Below are positions 20,566-29,778 of a stretch of 64,000 nucleotides of DNA, one piece after another. The notes beneath the pieces were generated by a model that was given only the letters and a program-made list of their open reading frames with translations, had not been told where the DNA came from and made no database searches. Every line of letters starts with the position of its first letter. The first letter of the stretch is position 1. The position numbers and the translations under genes are program-made. Origin of the DNA: Hexactinellida sp. DTS-2022 (taxonomy: Eukaryota; Porifera; Hexactinellida); NCBI GenBank assembly GCA_028753945.1, contig JAPNXP010000012.1:4300501-4364500 (forward strand), read 5' to 3'.

Positions 20566-21093
20566 GATCAGTTTCCAGCTCGGCTGGAAGCACTACGTCA
20601 TCTGGCTGACTTTCATTGTCGTCGTGATCCTCAGGCAATAATCCTGATATTCTCCTTTCCAGCTTGGCTAAAGCTTGGAGAATATTGGCATTGAACGTCT
20701 CCTGAAGGGGAGAGTGTGCCAATAGAGAACTCAATGGAGTCTCCTCGTCCTGACTAGAGGACGGAGTTAAGCGGGAGGTTTCTCCCTAACGGCCTTTGTA
20801 GGAACAATGTCCTTGGCCACTGCTGGGATTAGCCCAGTGCTCCGTTTGTTTGAAATTGGCTTTCGTGAGTAATGAACGAGTAATTGATCCGTTCTTATTT
20901 GCTTCGACTTAGACTGAGGTCCATCAGTCGAGCGTTTGGTAGCGCCACTGCTTTGAGGCATACTCACTGGTGGAGCCAAATTGACTGTTATAGAAGGAAG
21001 GTTAGGAACCTTCCTGGGAGCAGACATTTCTGGGATTGACTCGTCCGAGTCCGTGTGGTATGAGGATAAGGATGAAGATTCTGAGTGAAGCAT
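20566..21093 (-). pseudogene. DIRS gag, 5' portion
   Basis: Two overlapping frames: 20767-21093 (starts MLHSESSSLSSYHTDSDESI, ends in a stop) and the frame continuing through SSLLAHSPLQETFNANILQA and KLERRISGLLPEDHDDNES to the TTAA junction. A single frameshift near 20770 separates them. Acidic/Ser-rich N-termini and a short KLERRI helix are common in DIRS gag. Excising the TTAA element would put the second frame in phase with 17727-18512. Confidence 0.7.
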
Positions 21094-21333
21094 TACGCGA
21101 GTTAGTAGGAAAGTAAAATTAGCACGCTTGTAGCTGGGGAACTATAGTACTACCGAGTATATATACCAATTAGGGGTCTCAATCCCGGGATCCCGAATCC
21201 CGGGATCCCGGTCCATTTTAGCCCGGGATTCAATCCCGGGATTAGACTTTCCAATCCCGGGATCCAGATATATTATGAGTATCGCAATGATAGTGAAGCC
21301 TGATATGAATATTATCTTCTCGCATGACATATA

Positions 21334-21526
21334 CAGTCAGGTCTGCTTATTATGAACAAGATTTAGTCTGATAATATGAAGATTTATTATTATGAACAAA
21401 CCCTATAGTCCCAATTTAACAACTTACATAGGGTTTGTATTAGGTTGAGTTCGCTTATTATGAAGTCTCTCTATTATGAACACAATTTTTGGTCCCTTGA
21501 ATGTTCATATTAAAAGAACCTGACTG
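21334..21526. mobile_element. pogo-like MITE
   Basis: CAGTCAGGTCTGCTTATTATGAAC at the left and TGTTCATATTAAAAGAACCTGACTG at the right, TA on both flanks. It has TTATTATGAAC repeats internally. Confidence 0.8.
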
Positions 21527-21738
21527 TAATCACTCGGTAATCAATTATTCGTTACTTGTTCAATTACGTGTGGTTTGTCATTAGGTGAATTTTTGATAAC
21601 ATGATGCTTTGTTTAATAAAAACAATCTTGAACCATTTCATAAAAATATAGATTTAAATTCCTATCAGGAATAATCAGAACAATCTTAATTAAAATCTTA
21701 TTATTACTGTCTACGATCTTATGCTCTATCATGAACTA

Positions 21739-24255
21739 CTATAGATAAGGACTGGAAACGACAATAAAAAATGGACCATGGATGAACTAGAAGTGCATTG
21801 GATATGTTTGCCTATTACAATTGGTTATGAACTTTACACATGAATTATGTTGTTTTTACCTGGATTTGACTCTGTAAACTAAGTATGTAATATTGTCATA
21901 TATTTGACATCCATTCATTGTAGAAATAAGTTATCCATTAACATACAAGCAATATTGTAAGTACTCAAATAACAAAATGTGAAATGAAAACAGAATTACT
22001 ATGCACAGTATTTGTTATTAAATAATTGATTTCAATTTTCTTCCGAATATCTTTAGGTAATGTGCATTTAGTGGATATTAGTACTAAATATCCTCCGAAC
22101 TCTACAACTATGAGAGATATTCCTCTAAGCAAGATTTATCAACGAATACGTTTTGAGCTAGTCGAATTCACACTTTTCTAGAAGGCGGGGGATATTATTG
22201 TTTTTTAAAGCTTGATTTTAATCAACTTGATTGATATCTCCCACAATACCACAATTGATTCAGTTTCAATATCTGAAGGCCATTTAAATAGAACCACGAT
22301 CAATATATACATATCTTACAAGGTCATATTTCGTAGCCTCTGTAATCTCAATATCCTTGTTTCAGTAAGTAGTTGATCTTTGAATACAATGATGGCAGTT
22401 AGTGGTTTCAAGATAATAAGAGCAACCACAACAGATTAGAGAACATGTATGTTAAGGTCGATCTAGCTTAGATCATGAATAACTTCAATATCCTGGTCAC
22501 AAGAAAATGAATTATTTCCATTTGTTGTTGAAAAAAAGTGTGGATAAATTGATTAAGAAAAATTATAGGTTTAAGCAGAACTGTGGAGTAGATGGATTTA
22601 TCAAATACATAACTGGGTTTATGCCAAGTTGACTCTTTAATACTATAGATTAGGTCATGTGATATTAAGCTTCGCTCATCATTCAATATAAATTCCAAAT
22701 AGGTGCTCTATTGGGTATCATAGGAGCCGAAAGGGGGGAGGGTGTCACCCCCCCTAGCGTTGGAGAGTTTCGGCGCCCATGTTGGGTATTCTGGAGTTAT
22801 AGTTAAGAACATTCTCATAACCACAATTAGAGTGAGCTGTGAAATGGTTAATGGCAGAGCAATACAAGATTGGGAAAAACTATAACTTTTGAAATTTTGT
22901 GAGCTAAGTATATCATCCTTTCCAATTGTTGAACTCCATCCCTCAAGCAATTTACAAACTAATTCAAGAAACCCAAACGCTATGATGTATAGAATACTCT
23001 TCATTCAATCGCACATGCTTAAGAGGGGTATTTATCGTTGAATACGCCAAGTGCTAGATAAATTTCAGAACTAAACTTGTGGACCAACATACATTACTGA
23101 GGTAGTGAGCTTACTTTATAGTAGAAAGTCGTTCTTCTTTGTACAATAATCGAATATCATCAAACTTAGCTTCATTCAGTTTAGTAGTCAAATGAGTGAA
23201 GGATAGAGTAACGTAACACCAATGATTCAATGTCCAAGTTTAGCCAGTTGTTTCTTATCAACTTTATTGTGTCCAATGAAACAATATATAGAGCTCTCTC
23301 TGGACAAGTTGGGTGTGGAACTTGAGGAAGTAATGTATTCTTCCGCTCTAAGGTTGTGGATACAAATAATATCTTGCATTCTTGGAGATATCAGTCCATG
23401 GAGAGCTCTACTCCATTTGGCTTTGATATCACGTGAAACTTAGGCAATCTGAAAACAGTGGTACTAAGATAACCTCTGTAATTTGTCTTCCAAATACAGA
23501 ACGTGTGCTAAGCACAACAACGCGTTTGACTCATATAAACTAGTTAATATAGAAAAAGTAAAGAAATAAGGAGTAAATGCATAAAAGAATTGGGTAACAA
23601 TTATCGCTTACAAAATCCCGTACAAAATTTACATTCATACACATAAGGCCACATAAAATAAATTACTTGTTTATCATCCATCATTTTCGAGAAAATTGGG
23701 ACGGCGGACGGGATTTTATTTTTATTTTTTATTTCCATTCATATGCAAATAACATTATCCTATGCCAAACAATAAATATTAATATTAATTCAATTAGAAA
23801 ATCACATGACAATGCCCAAATAATTAAAATAATCCTCTAAAAATACAAGACTTATTAAAAATTGATACAGTAGGTACTTTACACCAGTTTATAGCTAACA
23901 TTTTGTAGGATTATGTTCATAAGATAATAATAAAATAGATCCAGACGGATAGTAAAAATTGGGACGGACGGGGATGCTAAACAAGTTATTTATTTTATAT
24001 GGCCTAATACAAAAACAAATATATATATACTCAAATATAGTTTCAATGTTCATGGGTCATTAATAATACCTTAAATCTAGACACTTAAAATGCATTTCCA
24101 GTCCATTTTTAGTGTCGAATCCAGGTAAAACAACATAATTCATGTGTAAAGTTCATAACCTATTGTAATAGGCAAAAATATCGAATGCACTTCTAGTTCG
24201 TCCATGGTCCAATTTTTTAATGTCGTTTCCAGTCCTTATCTATAGTAGTTCATGG
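21739..24255. repeat. Inner element with ~150-bp inverted repeats
   Basis: The stretch at 21739-21885 (ACTATAGATAAGGACTGGAA ...) is the reverse complement of about 24090-24250. A few ORFs of 70-100 codons lie between (such as 22708-23004 minus), but none shows a known domain or supporting signal. I do not call them genes. Confidence 0.6.
23644..24006. mobile_element. AAGGCCA(T/C)ATAAAATAAA inverted-repeat element, copy 1
   Basis: AAGGCCACATAAAATAAATT at the left and TATTTTATATGGCCT at the right are inverted repeats. Subterminal GGGACGG-type motifs follow. The second copy is at 37337-38060. Confidence 0.7.
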
Positions 24256-24448
24256 CTCTATTTATTATGTAATGGAGTCACCAATCAATACACAATTACA
24301 TTAATTCAACATATTTGCATGATTGGTCAAGTGTCAATAAATTATTTGATCAATCCCGGGATCCCGGGATCCCGGGATTGAACATGATTCCAATCCCGAA
24401 ATCCCGGGATTGGAAAAAGGCTCCGGGATTGAGACCCCTAATACCAAT

Positions 24449-25109
24449 ATTATTTGACCTACAGCAGCGTTAACAACTAAAGCGATAATTGTTACCGCTA
24501 CTTTTAAGGAAAGTGTTAAATTGCGTCAGCTTGCAGCATAACCATACTCTATCATTGCCTAGCGTAGATTTGAAGAAGAATTACAATTATGTCAAAAAAG
24601 TAAATTAATTACAGTTCTAATTGAACCAAATCCTATGAGTAGGTAGATGGCTGAGTACTGAATGCTCAATATTTACTTATATACCCTCATGAATACAAAG
24701 AGAAGCCATTTATTCATGTAAAATCATCCCCTTATTAGAAGTCTAGCAAAAATGTCAAGCCAAGCCATACTGGTGTCTAATAATTTTATTAATAAATAAC
24801 ACTAGAAAACGTGTAATCGACAATTTTTCGGTCTGCTTTAAAGAACAAATTATTACAAACAAAATTTCCAAAATGGATTGGTGCTTTATAATTACAATAA
24901 CAATTATAGGAATTTGTGTATTTCAACTTACAATTACAATTATAGGGATTTGTGTTTTTTCAATTACAATTACAATTACAATTATTTCAAAAACGTAATT
25001 AATTGTAATTGAATTAATTACAATTATAATTGAACCCAACCCTGCCCATAGAAATCCTGTGGAAATGGGATGGGAATGGGAAAGGAAATTTCACTCCCAC
25101 GGCAACCCT
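24449..25109. repeat. No gene seen; AATTACAATTA-rich and element ends
   Basis: 24870-25030 is a run of AATTACAATTA variants ending TTGAACCCAACCCTG, a hAT-like terminus. 25040-25109 ends CTCCCACGGCAACCCTG, matching inverted termini at 5094 and 10448. Confidence 0.5.
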
Positions 25110-25729
25110 GTTAATGTATTCTGTAGTGATCCATTTTGTGATGAAATTATTCACTCATCCCAGCAGGGATTCAAAGTTACTGATTTATTTTATTTTTTTC
25201 GAGAAATATCATTGATTTGAATGAACATAATTTAACTTTTATATATTGCTATTTGGGCAGTGAATATATTTGAGAATATTACGTCAAAATAATTACGAGT
25301 GATCTCGTTTTCGCCCATTTCAAATAGTTAAAATCAACAGGAAATAAATTTATTTTTATTTTTATTTTATTAAAAAATAATTGTTATTACTCAAGTAAAC
25401 CCAATTGAGCTATTAAGAATTGCAGAAAACAGTATGCTAATACCGTTTTCTGCCCCCCGACAAAACGGACCATATAGTCACTAGGCTCGGGGAAAGGTAC
25501 TGGACATGTTCCAAGTGTGTCCGTTCTATTTATAGAACAGCCCTGAGGAATCGAGCCAATACTATAGGGCTTTTGGATTGTTTGCAGACAACTCAGAATC
25601 TAAAAGTTCAACAAAACCTTACGATCTTCAATGCGAATTACAGTAAGTAATGCATAATAATGATTATCACAAAGATTAATTGTAATTTAACTATTGAAAT
25701 TCTAGTTAAATTAAACATTGGGTGCGGCC

Positions 25730-26030
25730 CAGTGGTCGACAAATTAGGTGGTTTGGTGGCTTAAGCCACCAAAAATCTTTCTTAAGCCACCAAATTTAAA
25801 CTTTGGTGGCTTAACTAATCAAGCATTAATTGTGGAATTATTTGATGTTGTGTAGATTAATTTGTTCGTTGAATTATTGGTTATGAATATTAGTGTTGTT
25901 TTAGGGCATCAGAAGTTTGTCAAGCCATCAGTGGTTTGTTAAACCGGCCGTTGATTATTATTTAGCCACCAGAAAAAGTGAGGTGGTGGCTTAATTAGCC
26001 ACCATCTAAATTTCATTTTGTCGAGCACTG
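25730..26030. mobile_element. hAT-like MITE rich in GGTGGCTTAA
   Basis: Left end CAGTGGTCGACAAA and right end TTTTGTCGAGCACTG are inverted. GGTGGCTTAAGCCACC hairpins repeat inside. Flanks GTGCGGCC and CTGCGGCC (offset by 4 bp) suggest a blurred 8-bp duplication. Confidence 0.6.
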
Positions 26031-26149
26031 AAGTCTGCGGCCTGTGCAACCAGAAGAAGCTCACTCCCATCCCGTCTGTGAGGGTTTTTAAAATATTTGT
26101 TTACCTATTTTTGTAATAACAAATTATATTATTAATATTTATTGTTGTG

Positions 26150-27590
26150 TGATACAATAGCTGAATCACTCCCTAACCAATTCGATTGAGCACGAAAGAA
26201 TAGGCAGAGTGATCTCATTCACATCCATCAGGAGAATCACACTACAGTAGATAATACACTGCACTGTGGGCATACAGCTATGATATACAGCTGAATCACT
26301 CCCCAACCAATATAATAGTCAGAGGGATCTCAAATACTGATGTAACCTTATTGAGCTACTAAGTAAAACGGATCAAAGTGTTCAGAACCTACATGGTGGT
26401 GTATGCGATGATACACTATCCCCAATTTTTGACCATGGTAGGTTGAATCACATACTATTAGACTTGTTAGTTCACCATGGATATACACAGGGTCTCGTCT
26501 CCAGTTATTGCAATCACTATCGGTTGCAATAATAGAGACGATGTCTATGCCAGCTAAAGCAGCTAGCATCCTTAATCCTTAATTGAACGTCAGTACCCCA
26601 TGCATAAGGAGCGGAAACGCGTTGTACGTGCTCATGCAATTCCTGCTCAGAGAACAAACCCGATTTATCCATAACATTAGGGAAGTGTTCAGGGCTCGAC
26701 ATGAATCTACCAATCAGATTCTGCTTTAGCATTTCAAATTTCGATTCAGTACCAAATATATCAAGGTATTAATAAGAGGGCGATGTAATGATTCTCTAGT
26801 CATTAAAATTGGTTCAACATCCAACCCAATACTACTGGCAATCCTCTTTTGCATAAGGGGAGTCAACTTATTAATGGAACAATTGAGCAAATCATTATCC
26901 ATAGTATGTACTGGGCCTGTGATAATACCATCAAATATGAAATCAGGCAAAACATTACTAATCGTGGGAGACTGAGTAGATTGGGAATCCAGGAAAGGAC
27001 TGAGGATATTATCACTGAATTCAGTTAGTTTAGGTATCTTACTGGGTGGCTCAGAATTATCTTGTACAAACACCCTTTTCACAGGACTAAAGGCCGGGTC
27101 TTCGGAATCAGACTGCGTAAGGGGAGAGCATGGAAGAGACACCTCCATGGTACATCATCATATATCCTGAGTGGAGTGCACTGCATTAGCCAAATGATTC
27201 TGGAATACTTGACCCAGGCTCCGCCGGATGAGGAGCGGATGCCGCCACAAACCATTATTTTTAATCCGGCAGGGTTTTGAACTCGGCTCAATACAACATA
27301 AAGTTGTCCATGGCTGAAAATAGCATTCGGAGATGGTAGGAATATTCCCACATGCTGACATAGAACAGGTAGCTGCCTCAGCCAAACACTGATCAGCTTC
27401 CTGATCATCCTCCAACAGACCTCGTCTCAGAGCAGGCTCCTTATAGGTGTCACAGACGGTGCCATCAGGGAGAGTACGGACCTCCTGAAAACTCGTGCAA
27501 CCTGTGACATGATTGAGAAGTGTCCTCAGGTAGAAACGTGGTCCCTCCCCTGGATGAGCTAAATACATACGGGCATGGCCTACTATAATA
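26150..27590 (-). pseudogene. Decayed Helitron with helicase and OTU remnants
   Basis: On the minus strand, 27158-27568 contains PGEGPRFYLRTLLNHVTGC and RRGLLEDDQEADQCL, a signature block of the Helitron Rep-helicase (PIF1-like). Then 27079-27408 contains FSHGQLYVVLSRVQNPAGLK, helicase motif VI. Next, 26726-27148 is a Ser/Pro-rich linker, followed by OTU-like sequence at 26348-26732 with APYAWGTDVQLR. The pieces lie in three frames and the replication-initiator N-terminus is absent. A plus-strand copy of the OTU part is at 8964-9440, and both share the GAGTGATTCAGC tail. The element is dead in this copy. Confidence 0.75.
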
Positions 27591-27943
27591 CGGCTATACG
27601 AATCCCGGAAGTTCCGTCCCCGGAGATTTCGTCCCGGGTACTTTAACTTATTTAGAGAGTAGATATGGTTTAATTAATGAAATAAGTATATGAGGAATAA
27701 TACAGTATCAAAACTCAAAATTATATGCGATTCCCCAAAGATAAGTTGTTATTTCCCGGTTCCCATAATCTCCAACAAGTAACTGTATACGCTCACTCGT
27801 TCAATAGACTTTATGCTATGTACCAGACTACCAGTACCACTACCATCGTACTACCAGACTCCCACTTTATCAGTTTGGCTTCTTGTAGTGATTGTTCTCG
27901 TTGCAAGAATCCTAGCGCCATTATGACAGCTTGAATGCGCAAC
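27591..27943. other. No gene seen
   Basis: AT-rich with a short CCCGG(G/A) patch near 27605-27640. No coding sequence is supported. Confidence 0.4.
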
Positions 27944-28077
27944 TAAAAAATCCAAAATTGCAGGTGTGCCGACAGCATATTCCTTTGGAGGCACTATCTC
28001 TTGGTGGCTACTGGTTGGTTAATTGATAGTGCCTCCAAAGGAAAATGCTGTCTGCACAGCTGCAATTTTGGATTTTT
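27944..28077. mobile_element. Element X, copy 3
   Basis: AAATCCAAAATTGCAGGTGTG and CACAGCTGCAATTTTGGATTT are long inverted repeats. This is one of the best preserved copies. Confidence 0.75.
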
Positions 28078-28287
28078 CTCGCCATGTTATCAACGCCTAA
28101 AGTTGTACGAGACAAAGGAACGATTGATAAAATGGGAGTTTGTTTCTATCATAAACCATCTTGAGTCTAATGCCATTAATTAATTAGGTATAGATAATAA
28201 ATTATATAAATAGTTAATTATTTTTTTAACGATATCCACGGTGAGTTTAGTTAAGTAAACAAATTGCTTATTTAATTTAACTAGCCC

Positions 28288-28380
28288 TTGGGTCTCGGAC
28301 TCTCGGTCGCTTTGCGACTGTTCGGCACTTCGCGCTTCAATTGATAGCCGCTGTGCGGACTTACTACGCCTTGATACTAA
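28288..28380. repeat. GC-rich hairpin block, copy 1
   Basis: TCGGTCGCTTTGCGACTG and GCCGCTGTGCGG form small hairpins in otherwise AT-rich DNA. The same block recurs at 55981-56070, 61213-61300, 62524-62605 and, in part, at 63950-64000. Confidence 0.65.
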
Positions 28381-28689
28381 TCATTTAGGATTATACATCT
28401 TTGTAGTGTATTAAATATATTCCTCATAAAGACACTAATAAGAATGTGACACAATTACGGTAATTTGTTTGGGAAATTCCGATGTCCATTTATCCCTAGT
28501 TTATCTAGGGCTTTGTCCATTTATCCTTGGACTTTTGGACACTTTGGAGGATAAAAGGACATCGACATGGACACACACACAACATTGTGCTTTTAATATA
28601 TATTTACTTTAATCCATTGTATAGTAATATACTACAATTAATTAATTAAATAGAAGTCGGCTCGAATTCATAAGTTAATGGATTTAATT

Positions 28690-29607
28690 TTACAAATATT
28701 CTATTCCATGAACACAAATGAAATAACCATTACTATAATGACAAAACTGTACAGTATATAAATTAATTCCTTCAGTTGCGGTACCAAAAGCAGTTCCTAA
28801 ATTTCCCGAAGAGAGGACCAGACTGCATTTTAATTTTCCTTGGAAGTCTAGTATAGTAACTGTGTTAGCATATAAATTCGAAATAATGAAATTCCCCTTC
28901 AAGTCTAAACAGAGGAAATGAGGGTTGACAATAACATTGGAGTTCATCGATAAATCGCGAATCTTCTTACCTTTCAGATTAAAAATTCTGATAAATTTTT
29001 TAGCATCGAATAGCACTATCAGTTCTTGGTTGTTGAGGGAGAGTTTTATATCAACAGGACGTTTGTGTTTTGAGGGAGAAAATACCAATGTGCATTCTAG
29101 TTGCGAGGTATACTTCAGAATTCTTCTATTGCAACGATCAGAAACATATACATTCGCGTTCCCATCGCACACAGCGCCGAGGGGGTGCATTGCCCTCTCT
29201 GTCTCGCATTGCGGTTTCGGACAAACTTTAATATTTCCATAGTCATCGAATCTGAATATTGATCTGAAAAATAAATCCGTAACAAAAATATATTCCTGAT
29301 TTAATGCTATGCCCCATGGATATTTGAGAACGTTCTCTCCAAATGAAGTTACATTATAACCTTCTAAGGAATAGACCTGTACTCTGTTCTTCTTTACATC
29401 ACAGATGTATAGCAAGTTCGACCATGGATGTATTGCCATAGATCTAGATGTATTAGTCGGAAACGAATACTTTTCGTTTAGAGATATAATGTTATGATCT
29501 TCCCCTTCTCTCTTTAGTTTAATTGCCATACCTTGGTCTGTAAGGAGTTTAACAGTCAGATTAAAATTCACTAATAGCTTCCATAGTATAACGCTAAGTA
29601 TTAACAT
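28690..29607 (-). CDS. NHL-repeat (six-bladed beta-propeller-like) protein
   Basis: 305 residues. A hydrophobic N-terminus (residues 1-20, MLILSVILWKLLVNFNLTVK) could be a signal anchor. From about residue 55 there are repeated NHL-type blades: AIHPWSNLLYICDVKKNRVQ, then YPWGIALNQEYIFVTDLFF, HPLGAVCDGNANVYVSDRCN, VNPHFLCLDLKGNFIISNLY. Each has the hydrophobic-D-x-x-N pattern of TRIM/PAL-type propellers, and the length would allow five or six blades. No RING, B-box or PAL catalytic residues are visible, so it is most likely a binding scaffold. Function is unknown. It is a single exon with a good ATG. Its start lies 171 bp from the 3' end of WDR27, and the two are in the same orientation. Confidence 0.75.
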   Translation of the reverse strand: MLILSVILWKLLVNFNLTVKLLTDQGMAIKLKREGEDHNIISLNEKYSFPTNTSRSMAIHPWSNLLYICDVKKNRVQVYSLEGYNVTSFGENVLKYPWGIALNQEYIFVTDLFFRSIFRFDDYGNIKVCPKPQCETERAMHPLGAVCDGNANVYVSDRCNRRILKYTSQLECTLVFSPSKHKRPVDIKLSLNNQELIVLFDAKKFIRIFNLKGKKIRDLSMNSNVIVNPHFLCLDLKGNFIISNLYANTVTILDFQGKLKCSLVLSSGNLGTAFGTATEGINLYTVQFCHYSNGYFICVHGIEYL

Positions 29608-29778
29608 ACGTATTGTCTTTCACTGAATAAGTTGACCCAATTAAGCGGAGCTTACTGAATAGAAATATCTGGTTCATTGAACCAGTTGTTATGCTGCTAT
29701 GAGCTAGTAACAGAAAGAAATGAATCGTTTCGTTTAATTGGCTTTATCTAACAAATGTACAACTCACAAGTAACACAA

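Larger units (their letters stand above)
14742..21162 (-). mobile_element. DIRS-type retrotransposon (interrupted)
   Basis: Reading the minus strand, the order is gag, RT-RNase H, tyrosine recombinase, the DIRS-1 order. Likely inverted termini are ATGGTTATACTCG at 14743 and the reverse complement of CGAGTATATATACCA at 21155. The match is imperfect. A 2044-bp TTAA element interrupts gag (18518-20561), and a small lesion breaks the RT frame near 17270. A hAT-bounded composite is inserted at its right edge (21171). Confidence 0.8.
21171..24440. mobile_element. 3.27-kb hAT-bounded composite, TSD ATACCAAT
   Basis: Terminal inverted repeats TAGGGGTCTCAATCCCGGG at 21171 and CCGGGATTGAGACCCCTA ending at 24440 are followed by CCCGGGAT-rich subterminal repeats. 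A perfect 8-bp duplication ATACCAAT is at 21163-21170 and 24441-24448. The interior holds a pogo MITE (21334-21526), an inner inverted repeat (about 21739-21885 versus 24090-24255) and a further MITE (23644-24006). No transposase is recognisable. Confidence 0.85.

Noticed and set aside
22468-23443. ORFs of 73-98 codons inside the hAT composite
   Set aside because: No domain, biased composition or conserved start; expected by chance in 3 kb of AT-rich DNA.
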